64,000 nt of DNA from Brachymonas sp049977365 (GTDB lineage: Bacteria; Pseudomonadota; Gammaproteobacteria; Burkholderiales; Burkholderiaceae_C), in assembly GCF_049977365.1 (NCBI RefSeq), contig NZ_JBNGEN010000007.1, positions 1 to 64,000 on the forward strand, written 5' to 3'. The stretch's first letter is position 1; each line of letters opens with the position of its first letter. Positions 1 to 8,129 of the stretch are shown here, piece after piece. The position numbers were made by a program, and so were the translations under genes. Below the pieces are notes generated by a model. It ran no database searches, had not been told where the DNA came from, and was given only the letters and a program-made list of their open reading frames with translations.

Positions 1-570
1 ATTTTGAGCCTGTCGATTGCCGGTCTGTCTTTTCTATCCGGATGTCAAATGAACCAGCAAACTCCATCTTCGACCCTATCAAACGCCGCTACCGCTGCGG
101 CTAACCCCGATTCAGTCCCTGTGTTGCACTTCAAGTTTCATAGCTTTAACGCACTTTGCTTTGACACATACGGCTGCAAGGTCGTTTATGCGGGGCTAAC
201 AGTACCGAACGACGCATCAAACAAGAAAAGATTATCATTTGCGGAATGGAGCGGTAACGAAGGTGAGAATGCATTGAAACGGGCATTCGGAGGGCACATC
301 AACATCAAAAATTTCCCTGCACCCGCCAAGGTGACCTGGCGCTCCAAGGACGGTACATCCCATTCTGCAGAGATCGATATCGGAAAAATCTTCAAGGATG
401 AGCGAATCATTCACCACTTGCCTTTGCGGGATTTTCCGCACTCCCCAGAGACCACCGGTAGAGATGTAACCATCTTGCTTATCGTGGACGACAGGACTAT
501 CAAGGTGTACATGTTGAGCGAAGTCAATATGAATTACTACCTGACCCTGGCCTACAGCCAGACCTTCTAA
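1..570 (+). CDS. partial exported lipoprotein, putative immunity protein (5' end outside window)
   Basis: The reading frame is open from base 1, so the true start lies upstream. The visible part begins inside a signal peptide whose hydrophobic stretch runs into a lipobox (FLSGC), so the mature protein should be a lipid-anchored periplasmic or outer-membrane protein. It is a close paralogue of the complete lipoprotein at 891-1532; the stretch from about 300 to 425 is almost identical at DNA level to 1210-1335, while the C-termini differ. A decayed fragment of the downstream DUF2235 gene follows it, as the intact gene follows the second copy. I do not recognise a named family. An immunity role against the neighbouring phospholipase-like protein is inferred from lipobox, pairing and duplication. 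Confidence 0.75.
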   Translation: MLSLSIAGLSFLSGCQMNQQTPSSTLSNAATAAANPDSVPVLHFKFHSFNALCFDTYGCKVVYAGLTVPNDASNKKRLSFAEWSGNEGENALKRAFGGHINIKNFPAPAKVTWRSKDGTSHSAEIDIGKIFKDERIIHHLPLRDFPHSPETTGRDVTILLIVDDRTIKVYMLSEVNMNYYLTLAYSQTF

Positions 571-582
571 GCGAGGCCGCGC

Positions 583-789
583 ATGACAACCGATCAAACC
601 CCTGCTCTCGTGATGGCGGTTTAGACACCTGGGTGGCAGATGCCACAGTCATCAACAGCCACACGCAGTCGCAGCAAATTGTTGCGCAGATGCAGGTGCC
701 GCAGTTAGTCAGCAGCACAGATCCACATGCTCGCCTGCATGTCGCCCTTGCTTTGAGGGCACTGGCAATGCGATGAACCATGTGCTGGA
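583..789 (+). pseudogene. remnant of DUF2235 effector gene, 5' fragment
   Basis: This stretch aligns with the first roughly 69 codons of the gene at 1545-3059. It keeps the start codon and its spacing behind the upstream lipoprotein, but has lost one base early on, which creates a TAG stop at codon 14. A further two-base difference lies near 740, and similarity ends abruptly near 789. It is therefore a truncated, frameshifted copy left by a tandem duplication of a lipoprotein plus effector unit. No function is expected. Confidence 0.8.
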
Positions 790-805
790 CAGGAAGAAAA
801 ATTTT

Positions 806-834
806 TTTACAACAATACTTTCTTTGTGTAATAT
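806..834 (+). promoter_or_regulatory. sigma-70-type promoter before lipoprotein/effector pair
   Basis: A TTTACA element (806-811) is followed after exactly 17 bases by TAATAT (829-834), close to the sigma-70 consensus. It lies in an AT-rich spacer between the effector remnant and the start codon at 891, so the second lipoprotein and the DUF2235 gene probably have their own promoter. Confidence 0.6.
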
Positions 835-890
835 GAATTATATTGAATTAAAGAAATTATGTTTTTCAATAGCACACGCACGAGGGTGAC

Positions 891-1532
891 ATGAAGCGCA
901 AACGGCTATTTTTTCAATCCACGCTTTTGAGCCTGTCGATTGTCGGCCCACTTTTTCTATCTGGATGCCAAATGAACCAACAAACGCCATCTTTGTCCAC
1001 TTCAGGCACAACTACCGCTGTGGCAGACCCTAATTCCATTCCTGTGCTGCATTTCAAGTTTCATTCGTTTAGAGGCTTGTGCTTTGATACCTATGGCTGC
1101 AAAGTCACCTATGCCGGACTCGCTGTTCCCAACGATGAACCAAATGAAAAAACACTCTCTTTTGCACAATGGGGAGGCGAGAGTGGGTTGAAGCTGGCAG
1201 GAGGAGGCGGGCATATCAACATCAAAAACTTTCCTACCCCCGCCAAGGTGACGTGGCGCTCCAAGGACGGTACATCCCATTCCGCAGAGATTGATATCGG
1301 CAAAATCTTCAAGGATGAGCGAATCATTCACCACTTGCCTTTGCGTGAATTTGCTTTTCAAGACAATCCTATGGCGTCTTCCGACGATCCTACGATAGTA
1401 CTAGTAGTTGATGATCGGACAATCAAGGTGTACATGCTGGCATCCATCAATACCAATCGTGAGCAAATTCCTGGTAATAAATACAGCTATACCAAAAATG
1501 AGCTAACCCTGGCCTACAGCCAGACCTTTTAA
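891..1532 (+). CDS. lipoprotein paired with DUF2235 protein, putative immunity protein
   Basis: This 213-residue protein has a basic N-terminus (MKRKR), a hydrophobic core and a lipobox (FLSGC, Cys near residue 26), so it should be a lipoprotein facing the periplasm. The body is mostly beta-like with a conserved core around VTWRSKDGTSHSAEID and a C-terminal strand pattern. The start ATG has a GAGGGTG Shine-Dalgarno at 882-888. The DUF2235 gene begins 12 bases after its stop, so the two are surely co-transcribed. Small lipoproteins encoded directly upstream of lipase-type secreted effectors are commonly their immunity proteins; that is inference, as I cannot name the family. The partial paralogue at 1-570 may be an orphan immunity copy. 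Confidence 0.8.
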   Translation: MKRKRLFFQSTLLSLSIVGPLFLSGCQMNQQTPSLSTSGTTTAVADPNSIPVLHFKFHSFRGLCFDTYGCKVTYAGLAVPNDEPNEKTLSFAQWGGESGLKLAGGGGHINIKNFPTPAKVTWRSKDGTSHSAEIDIGKIFKDERIIHHLPLREFAFQDNPMASSDDPTIVLVVDDRTIKVYMLASINTNREQIPGNKYSYTKNELTLAYSQTF

Positions 1533-1544
1533 GCGAGGTGCGGC

Positions 1545-3059
1545 ATGGCAACCAATCAAACTCCCGGCCCTCGTGATGACGGTGTAGATACCTGGGTGGC
1601 TGATGCCTCCGTCATCGACAGCCACACTCAGGCTAGCCAGACTGTTGCGCAGATGCAGATGCCACTACTGGTCAGCAGCAAAGACCCGCATACACGTTTG
1701 TATGTTCCCTGCTTCGACGGCACTGGCAATGACATGAACCATGTGGCAGCCGGTGAGAAGATGACCAATGTGGCGGAGCAGTACCAGCAGATTTTTGATT
1801 CTTCAGAGTCTCAAAATCAGATACGTGCTGGTTACGAACCCGGCGTAGGCACCCAAGGCGGCCTCACCGGAGTGGTAGACAGCATTCGTGGATCAACTTA
1901 CCAGGCGCATCTGGAGAGCATGTACCGGAAGTTCATCAAACAGGCGGAAGAGTGGAAGGCAGCTGATCCACAGGCTGAGATCAGCGTGGCCAGCATGGGC
2001 TTTAGCCGTGGTGCCGTAGAAGCCACTTTATTCACTCGAATGATAGAAGAACGTGGTATTCAAAGCTATAGCAGCACAAAACCTCACTACAACCCCGACG
2101 GCACCATCAAAAGCCTAGAATTCACCAAGCCCCCTTTGGTCGAACCCGGCCATGTGCGCATGGCTGCTGCCTTGTACGACCCGGTCAATACAGGCGTGAT
2201 GGAGCGGCAAAATGCCCTCCTGCCCACGTCGGTAGAGGCGGGTCTGCAACTGACGGCACAGCACGAGCGGCGCGATCTGTTCAAGTCTACCGATATCATT
2301 GCCCCTGGTGTTTCAGCGAACGGACGCTTCGTCAACGCTACGGTGGGCGGGGCGCACAGCGATATTGGTGGCAGCTATGCGCATGACGGGCTGTCGGCGC
2401 GTAGCCAGAACACCATGACTGACTTTCTCAACAAGCTGTCGGACAAGCCGTTTCTGCAGCATCGGGAAGTGCCACAGGCACCCGACATGAGTTTGGTGCA
2501 CAACTCTGCGCAGCACCGGTCTTTCTATAAAACCACAGAATTCGACAAGTTGGGCCACCGTGCGCATGTCAATGCGGATGGCACACGCAGCCAGACAATC
2601 GAATCCAGGCCCACGCCTGCCACGCCAGAACCCCGGGCCGATCGTCCGCAACAAAGGTCAGAGGCCAGCGAAGTAGACACCCTGGCCAATCACCCTAACC
2701 GTTCCATCGTTGCCCTCAACAACCTGGTCAACAACAGCCCTGATCTGGCACACCACACGGATACCGAACGCGCCCGCATTACCGCAGCCTTGTGTCTGGA
2801 ATGCCTGAAGACCGGCAAGGACATCTCTGGCATGACAGAGGTGGAAAGCTTCGAGCACAAAGGCAAAACCCTGGCTCTGGTAGATGATCCCGTCAAGGCA
2901 GAGCGCAACCCTTACACCAGCACAGCCACCGTAGACGTGGCACAGGCCACCCAGACACCCGTACAGGACAGTCTGGCCCAAATGCAGAACGTGCAGGTCG
3001 CCCGGGCTCAGACACAAGAGCAAAGCCGCAGCCAAAGTGGTCCTGTGATCACCATGTAA
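1545..3059 (+). CDS. DUF2235 alpha/beta-hydrolase (Tle1-like phospholipase) with XVIPCD-like C-terminus
   Basis: This 504-residue protein has the DUF2235 layout: an FDGTGND motif (57-63), the nucleophile elbow GFSRG (152-156, Ser154), a YDPVNTG segment and a GGAHSDIGGSY segment that would carry the catalytic Asp and His. DUF2235 includes the Tle1 antibacterial phospholipases. No signal peptide is seen. From about residue 370 the sequence resembles the XVIPCD signal of effectors of Xanthomonadales-type antibacterial T4SS: an ERARITAAL helix, a strand reading TLALVDDP, an ATQTPVQDSLAQM segment and a Gln-rich end. Role proposed: toxin delivered into rival bacteria, neutralised by the upstream lipoprotein. 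No secretion genes are in the window. A T6SS cargo is the main alternative. A GAGGTG ribosome site lies at 1536-1541. Confidence 0.8.
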   Translation: MATNQTPGPRDDGVDTWVADASVIDSHTQASQTVAQMQMPLLVSSKDPHTRLYVPCFDGTGNDMNHVAAGEKMTNVAEQYQQIFDSSESQNQIRAGYEPGVGTQGGLTGVVDSIRGSTYQAHLESMYRKFIKQAEEWKAADPQAEISVASMGFSRGAVEATLFTRMIEERGIQSYSSTKPHYNPDGTIKSLEFTKPPLVEPGHVRMAAALYDPVNTGVMERQNALLPTSVEAGLQLTAQHERRDLFKSTDIIAPGVSANGRFVNATVGGAHSDIGGSYAHDGLSARSQNTMTDFLNKLSDKPFLQHREVPQAPDMSLVHNSAQHRSFYKTTEFDKLGHRAHVNADGTRSQTIESRPTPATPEPRADRPQQRSEASEVDTLANHPNRSIVALNNLVNNSPDLAHHTDTERARITAALCLECLKTGKDISGMTEVESFEHKGKTLALVDDPVKAERNPYTSTATVDVAQATQTPVQDSLAQMQNVQVARAQTQEQSRSQSGPVITM

Positions 3060-3235
3060 TTGAATCACTCCGGGATTCGCGGAGGCCAGTTGATTTAAGT
3101 CAGACGGTCGTGGCCTGACCAGCGCATGTTTGGGCTGTTGCCGGTCTCCAAAGACCCGGAAAAAGGAAAAACAAGAGGCAGCCCCCCACCGCCCCAGTCA
3201 TCCCCCTGCCACGCGCGCTTCGTACAATGGGGTGC

Positions 3236-4735
3236 ATGACCCAGCAACCGCTCACGCCGCCGTTTCAGGCGCCCCAGCTCCATACCGATCCTGATGCTGC
3301 GCTGCGCCAGGTGCAGACGATCTATCAGGAGGCCATCGACCATCTGCGGGCGGGGTTCAGGCGGTTTCTGGAAGAGGGGAGTCTGCCCTGGCCGGTGCGG
3401 GCGCACTATCCGCTGGTGCGCATTCGCACGGTGGTGCCTACCGTGCATCCGCGGGGCGAGAGCCACTCGGCCTTTGGCTTTGTGGCGCAGCCGGGGGTGT
3501 ACGAGACCACGCTGTCCGATCCCTTTCTGTTTGCCGACTACTACCGCACGCAGTTCGCGCTGTTGCTGGCCAACCATGGGGTGCCGCTGGAGATCGCCAC
3601 CAGCCACCAGCCCATTGCGCTGCACTTTGCGCTCGATCCGCACGAGGCGCTGCAGGGCACGCTCGATGCCACTCTGCGCGAGCGCATGCACACCACCTTC
3701 GACTGGCCCGACCTGTCGAGCATGGACGACCGCATCGCCAACGGCACCTGGCAGCCCCACGGCTCGGCGGCGCATCCGCTGTCGCTGTTCACGGCGCCGC
3801 GTGTGGATTATTCGCTGCAGCGCCTGCGCCACTACAGCGGGACCGATGCCGGCCATTTCCAGAACTACGTGCTGTTCACCAACTATCAGTTCTACATCGA
3901 CGAGTTCATCCGCCTGGGGCACGCCGCCGTGCAGGACCCCGAGAGTGGCTACACCGCCTTTGTGGAGCCGGGCAATGTGGTCACCCACGCGGCCGGAGGC
4001 CAGCCGCCCGAAGGCTTCGTGCAGGGCACGCACCCGCAGCGGCTGCCGCAGATGCCGGCCTATCACCTGGTGCGTCCTGGCCACGAGGGCATCACCATGG
4101 TCAACATCGGCGTGGGCCCGAGCAACGCCAAGACCATGACCGACCATGTGGCCGTGCTGCGCCCCCATGCCTGGCTCATGCTCGGGCACTGCGCGGGGCT
4201 GCGCAACAGCCAGACTCTGGGCGACTACGTGCTCGCCCACGGCTATGTCCGTGACGACCATGTGCTCGACGACGATCTGCCCCTGTGGGTGCCCGTGCCG
4301 GCTCTGGCCGAGATCCAGCAGGCCCTGCAGCAGGCCGTGGCGGAGGTGACGCGGCTGGAAGGGGACGACCTCAAGGCCGTGCTGCGCACCGGTACCGTGG
4401 CCACCACCGACAACCGCAACTGGGAGCTGGACGCGCAGAACACGCCGGCCCGCCGCTTCAGCCAGAGCCGGGCCGTGGCCATCGACATGGAAAGCGCCAC
4501 CGTGGCCGCCAACGGGTTTCGTTTTCGCGTGCCCTACGGCACCCTGCTGTGCGTGAGCGACAAGCCCATGCATGGCGAGATCAAGCTCCCCGGCATGGCC
4601 GACCGCTTCTACCGCGAGCGGGTCGACCAGCATCTGCGCATCGGCATCAAGGCGCTTGAGCTGCTGCGCCAGCGTGCCACGGGGCAGCTGCACAGCCGCA
4701 AGCTGCGCAGCTTTCAGGAAGTGGCCTTCCAGTGA
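3236..4735 (+). CDS. amn: AMP nucleosidase
   Basis: Full-length (499 residues) AMP nucleosidase, which hydrolyses AMP to adenine and ribose-5-phosphate and so adjusts adenylate pools in the cytoplasm. The N-terminal half is the family-specific AMP nucleosidase domain; the C-terminal half is a nucleoside-phosphorylase-like fold with INIGVGPSNAKTMTDH, RPHAWLMLGHC and AIDMESAT, the last containing the purine-binding Met-Glu. Two starts are possible: ATG at 3227 or ATG at 3236. A TACAAT hexamer at 3223-3228 could be a -10 element placing transcription start almost at 3236, so a leaderless message from 3236 is plausible; this is inference and the -35 is poor. Confidence 0.9.
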   Translation: MTQQPLTPPFQAPQLHTDPDAALRQVQTIYQEAIDHLRAGFRRFLEEGSLPWPVRAHYPLVRIRTVVPTVHPRGESHSAFGFVAQPGVYETTLSDPFLFADYYRTQFALLLANHGVPLEIATSHQPIALHFALDPHEALQGTLDATLRERMHTTFDWPDLSSMDDRIANGTWQPHGSAAHPLSLFTAPRVDYSLQRLRHYSGTDAGHFQNYVLFTNYQFYIDEFIRLGHAAVQDPESGYTAFVEPGNVVTHAAGGQPPEGFVQGTHPQRLPQMPAYHLVRPGHEGITMVNIGVGPSNAKTMTDHVAVLRPHAWLMLGHCAGLRNSQTLGDYVLAHGYVRDDHVLDDDLPLWVPVPALAEIQQALQQAVAEVTRLEGDDLKAVLRTGTVATTDNRNWELDAQNTPARRFSQSRAVAIDMESATVAANGFRFRVPYGTLLCVSDKPMHGEIKLPGMADRFYRERVDQHLRIGIKALELLRQRATGQLHSRKLRSFQEVAFQ

Positions 4736-4777
4736 GCGCGTGGGCGGCTCCCGGGTGATGGCCCCGGACAGCGCCCC

Positions 4778-5374
4778 TCAGCGTGGCGTGCCGCGCGCCA
4801 CCTGGTACACGGCAGTGGGGGCGAGCAGGTTGGGCAGGTGGCGCACCACGCGCGCTTCGTTGAGCCCAAAGCTGTCGAGCACGCGCAGGTGGTTGCGGGC
4901 CGCCATGATGCCAAAGTCGGCATAGGTGCCCACCCGGATGTTGGGCGTGTCGTACCACTCGTAGGGCATGCGGCGGTTCACCGGCATGCGTCCGCGCAGC
5001 ACCGACAGGCGGTTGGCCCAGTGGGCAAAGTTCGGAAACGCGATGATGCCCATGCGCCCGACGCGCACCGTCTCGCGCAGCATGGTCTCGGCATTGCGCA
5101 GATGCTGCAGCGTGTCGATCTGGAGCACCACGTCGAACATGTCGTTGGCAAACACCGACAACCCCTGATCGAGGTTGAGCTGCAGCACGTTGACGCCGCG
5201 CTGGACGCAGGCCAGCACATTGGCATCGTCGAGCTCCACGCCGTAGCCCGAGCAGCCCTTGTGCTGCTGCAGGTAGGCCAGCAGTTCGCCGCGTCCGCAG
5301 CCCAGATCGAGCACGCGCGAGCCTTCGGGCACCAGGGCCGCCACGGCCTTCACATTGACCAGTCCGCCGCTCAT
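4778..5374 (-). CDS. metW: methionine biosynthesis protein MetW
   Basis: A 198-residue SAM-dependent-methyltransferase-like protein. The nucleotide-binding glycine motif VLDLGCGRGELL is near residues 21-32, followed by VELDD and DVVLQIDTLQHL segments typical of MetW. Its start codon overlaps the metX stop as ATGA, which implies translational coupling. MetW is found beside MetX in many proteobacteria and assists homoserine acylation; its exact role is less well established than that of MetX. It should share the SAM-II riboswitch control of metX. Confidence 0.93.
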   Translation of the reverse strand: MSGGLVNVKAVAALVPEGSRVLDLGCGRGELLAYLQQHKGCSGYGVELDDANVLACVQRGVNVLQLNLDQGLSVFANDMFDVVLQIDTLQHLRNAETMLRETVRVGRMGIIAFPNFAHWANRLSVLRGRMPVNRRMPYEWYDTPNIRVGTYADFGIMAARNHLRVLDSFGLNEARVVRHLPNLLAPTAVYQVARGTPR

Positions 5375-6522
5375 GCTGCCACCTCTTTGTCGAAATACGC
5401 GCGCACCAGAGCCAGGTAGCGCGGGTCGTTGAGCAGGAAGGCGTCGTGCCCGTGGGGCGCGTCGATCTCTGCATAGGTCACGTCACGGCCGTTGTCGAGC
5501 AGGGCCTTCACGATCTCGCGGCTGCGCGCCGGGGAAAAGCGCCAGTCCGTGCTGAAGCTCACCAGCAGGAAGCCGGCCCGGGCCTGCGCCATCGTGCGGG
5601 TGAGGTCGCCGTCGAAGCGCCGGGCCGGATCGAAGTAGTCCAGGGCGCGCGTGATGAGCAGGTAGGTATTGGCGTCGAAGTAGCGGCTGAACTTGTCGCC
5701 CTGGTGCCGCAGGTAGCTCTCGATCTGGAACTCGATGTCCTGGGTGCTGTACTTGTAGCCCGTGGCGTTGTCGGTCACGGCGTCGCGCAGCTCGCGGCCG
5801 AACTTGGCGTTCATCACGTCGTCGGACAGATAGGTGATGTGCCCGATCATGCGGGCAATGCGCAGCCCGCGCGCCGGCACCACGTCGTGTTCGTAGTAGT
5901 GGCCGCCGTGAAAATCCGGGTCCGTCACGATGGCGCGCCGCGCCACCTCGTTGAAGGCGATGTTCTCGGCCGACAGGTTGGGGGCGCTTGCGATCACCAC
6001 CGCATGGCGCACCCGCTCGGGATACTGCAGCGTCCAGCTCAGGGTCTGCATGCCGCCCAGGCTCCCGCCCATCACCGCCGCGAGCTGCGTGATGCCCAGT
6101 GCATCGAGCAGCCGGGCCTGGGCATGGACCCAGTCTTCCACCGTCATGACCGGAAAGTCCGCCCCGTAGCGCGTGCGGGGGCTGTCCGGCGGCGCATCGG
6201 GATTGGGGTCGCGCGGCCCCGTGCTGCCGAAGCAGGAGCCGAGATTGTTGACTCCGATCACGAAGAAGCGGTCGGTATCGACCGACTTGCCGGGGCCGAT
6301 CATGTTGTCCCACCAGCCCACGTTCTTGGGATCGTCCGCATACACGCCCGCCACATGGTGGGAGGCATTGAGCGCGTGGCAGATCAGGACGGCGTTGCTC
6401 CTGTCGGCGTTGAGGGTGCCGTAGGTCTCGTAGGCCAGGGTGTAGTCGTGGATGCTGGCGCCACTCTGCAGAGACAGGGGCTCCGCAAAGTGCATGGTCT
6501 GGGGAATGGCTATCAGGGACAT
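5371..6522 (-). CDS. metX: homoserine O-acyltransferase MetX
   Basis: This 383-residue alpha/beta-hydrolase acylates homoserine, the committing step of methionine synthesis. The nucleophile motif GGSLGGMQ, the Asp-bearing STDWRFSP region and the terminal His in DAPHGHDAFL match the MetX Ser-Asp-His triad. The substrate is acetyl-CoA or succinyl-CoA; sequence alone does not decide it. An upstream extension of 45 codons is open, but the MSLIAIPQ start at 6522 fits the family and lies beyond the riboswitch terminator. No good Shine-Dalgarno is visible before this ATG. It is followed by metW with ATGA overlap. Confidence 0.93.
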   Translation of the reverse strand: MSLIAIPQTMHFAEPLSLQSGASIHDYTLAYETYGTLNADRSNAVLICHALNASHHVAGVYADDPKNVGWWDNMIGPGKSVDTDRFFVIGVNNLGSCFGSTGPRDPNPDAPPDSPRTRYGADFPVMTVEDWVHAQARLLDALGITQLAAVMGGSLGGMQTLSWTLQYPERVRHAVVIASAPNLSAENIAFNEVARRAIVTDPDFHGGHYYEHDVVPARGLRIARMIGHITYLSDDVMNAKFGRELRDAVTDNATGYKYSTQDIEFQIESYLRHQGDKFSRYFDANTYLLITRALDYFDPARRFDGDLTRTMAQARAGFLLVSFSTDWRFSPARSREIVKALLDNGRDVTYAEIDAPHGHDAFLLNDPRYLALVRAYFDKEVAA

Positions 6523-6540
6523 CGCAAAGAAAACTGGAAC

Positions 6541-6575
6541 AAAAAAACCCGGAGCCGCAACGGGACGCCGGGTTT
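6541..6575 (-). terminator. intrinsic terminator in metX leader
   Basis: On the minus strand an AAACCCGG arm and a CCGGGTTT arm flank a 15-base loop, and the second arm runs straight into seven T residues. It sits between the SAM-II aptamer and the metX start, so it is read as the expression platform: transcription stops here when SAM is bound. That mechanism is inferred. Confidence 0.8.
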
Positions 6576-6581
6576 GCCAGT

Positions 6582-6640
6582 GCTCCGTTTTAGCTGAACT
6601 TGTAACGCGCCCGCAAGCTGGAAGCAAATCGGCGCTGACT
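6582..6640 (-). ncRNA. SAM-II riboswitch aptamer upstream of metX
   Basis: The minus-strand RNA reads GCGCC-GAUUUG-...-UUGC-GGGCGCGUUAC...AGCUAAAACGGAGC, which matches the SAM-II consensus: a P1 stem (GCGCC with GGCGC), the GAUUU and UUGC loop motifs, and the 3' GCUAAA segment. A pseudoknot can form between loop GCUUC and the 3' GGAGC. The aptamer starts about 7-8 bases after the proposed -10 element. SAM-II elements repress methionine genes when SAM is abundant. Known platforms often hide the ribosome site; here a terminator follows instead. Confidence 0.85.
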
Positions 6641-6647
6641 CGGAACC

Positions 6648-6656
6648 AGTATAGCA
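6648..6656 (-). promoter_or_regulatory. extended -10 promoter of metXW
   Basis: The minus strand carries TGCTATACT, an extended -10 (TGn + TATACT). It would start transcription at about 6641, right at the edge of the SAM-II aptamer. No convincing -35 is present, which fits an extended -10 promoter. Confidence 0.55.
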
Positions 6657-6741
6657 AGAAGTCCCCCCGCGTGGAGAACCGGCCTGCCGATGGCAGCGCA
6701 CGCGGGCCGGCCCCCGGCCGCTGCGCACCAATTGAGGGTGA

Positions 6742-6758
6742 TGCACCATCATGGCATA
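6742..6758 (+). promoter_or_regulatory. NtrC-type binding site
   Basis: TGCACCATCATGGCATA matches the NtrC consensus TGCACCA-N3-TGGTGCA well in its left half and partly in its right half. A second, poorer CACC...GGTG dyad lies just upstream (about 6724-6741). Together with the sigma-54 promoter 17 bases downstream this suggests nitrogen-limitation control of the transporter gene. Confidence 0.55.
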
Positions 6759-6775
6759 CGCGAAGCGCACCTCAT

Positions 6776-6790
6776 TGGCACAGTTTGTGC
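6776..6790 (+). promoter_or_regulatory. sigma-54 (-24/-12) promoter of amt
   Basis: TGGCACAGTTTGTGC has the invariant GG and GC dinucleotides at the required spacing (GG-N10-GC) and one mismatch to the TTGC core. It points toward the ammonium transporter, whose start codon is 131 bases downstream. Confidence 0.65.
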
Positions 6791-6920
6791 TTATTCCGGT
6801 GCGCTTTGGGGCTTTAGATCAGAAAGTTTCCTGGTGTTCGCAAAAGCATCTCGTGATACGCACCTCATCAGTGCGAAATATGGCGATGCAGTGTTTTCTC
6901 AAAAGGGAGTGTGTTCAATA

Positions 6921-8129
6921 ATGGGGACGTTTGCACCTAAACAGGGCGTCGATGCGCTGTTCATTCTGCTGGGCGCGATCATGGTATTGGCCATGCATGC
7001 AGGCTTTGCCTTTCTGGAGCTCGGCACCGTGCGGCGCAAGAACCAGGTCAATGCGCTGGTGAAGATCCTGGTCGATTTCAGTGTGTCCACCGTGGTGTAT
7101 TTTCTGGTGGGCTACGGGGTGGCCTATGGCACCCATTTCTTCGTTCATGCCGACGCGCTGGCGGCAGCCAATGGCTATGAGCTGGTGCGGTTCTTCTTCC
7201 TGCTCACCTTTGCGGCCGCCATTCCCGCCATCATTTCAGGGGGCATCGCCGAGCGCTCGCGCTTCTGGCCCCAGCTCATGGCCACGGCGGTGCTGGTGGG
7301 GTTCTGCTACCCCTTCTTCGAGGGCGTGGCCTGGAACCAGCATCTGGGGCTGCAGGCCTGGCTCAGGCAGGTCACCGGAGCCGAGTTCCATGACTTCGCA
7401 GGCAGCATTGTGGTGCACGCCTTCGGTGGCTGGGTGGCCCTGCCGGCCGTGCTGCTGCTCGGGGCGCGCCACAACCGCTATCGCAAGGACGGCGCCATGT
7501 CGGCCCATCCGCCTTCCAGCATTCCCTTCCTGGCGCTGGGCTCGTGGATTCTCATCGTCGGGTGGTTTGGCTTCAACGTCATGAGCGCCCAGATGATCGA
7601 CAGGATGAGCGGGCTGGTGGCAGTCAACAGCCTCATGGCCATGGTGGGCGGCACGCTCGCAGCACTCGTGGTCGGGCGCAACGACCCCGGCTTTGTCCAC
7701 AATGGCCCCCTCGCCGGACTGGTGGCGGTGTGTGCCGGCTCCGATCTCATGCACCCGCTGGGCGCCCTGGTGGTCGGTGGCGTGGCAGGCGCCCTGTTCG
7801 TCAAGGCATTCACCCTGACGCAGAACCGCCTGCGCATCGACGATGTCCTGGGCGTGTGGCCCCTGCACGGCCTGTGCGGCCTGTGGGGCGGCATTGCAGC
7901 CGGCATCTTCGGGCAGCGCATGCTGGGAGGCATCGGCGGGGTGTCGTTCGGGGCTCAGCTCATCGGCAGCCTCATGGGCGTGGCGTGGGCGGTCTGCTCG
8001 GGTCTGGTGGTCTATGGGGTGCTCAAGAAGACCGTGGGCATTCGGCTGGGCCAGGAGGAAGAGTTCGATGGCGCAGACCTGAGCATCCACCGCATTTCCT
8101 CCACTCCGGACCGCGAAACGAGCTGGTAA
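6921..8129 (+). CDS. amt: ammonium transporter, Amt family
   Basis: A 402-residue, roughly 11-helix Amt/Mep/Rh transporter that brings ammonium across the inner membrane. Both pore histidines are visible: His166 in DFAGSIVVHAFGGW and His316 in WPLHGLCGLWGG. The protein begins directly with the first membrane segment and has no N-terminal signal sequence. The reading frame is open upstream, but ATG at 6921 with a GGGAGTG ribosome site at 6905-6911 starts the family domain. No glnK partner adjoins it. The sigma-54 promoter and NtrC-like site upstream fit expression under nitrogen limitation. Confidence 0.9.
   Translation: MGTFAPKQGVDALFILLGAIMVLAMHAGFAFLELGTVRRKNQVNALVKILVDFSVSTVVYFLVGYGVAYGTHFFVHADALAAANGYELVRFFFLLTFAAAIPAIISGGIAERSRFWPQLMATAVLVGFCYPFFEGVAWNQHLGLQAWLRQVTGAEFHDFAGSIVVHAFGGWVALPAVLLLGARHNRYRKDGAMSAHPPSSIPFLALGSWILIVGWFGFNVMSAQMIDRMSGLVAVNSLMAMVGGTLAALVVGRNDPGFVHNGPLAGLVAVCAGSDLMHPLGALVVGGVAGALFVKAFTLTQNRLRIDDVLGVWPLHGLCGLWGGIAAGIFGQRMLGGIGGVSFGAQLIGSLMGVAWAVCSGLVVYGVLKKTVGIRLGQEEEFDGADLSIHRISSTPDRETSW

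Noticed and set aside
3095..4693. Minus-strand 532-codon frame opposite amn
   Set aside because: It is an antisense shadow; the plus-strand AMP nucleosidase has clear family motifs.
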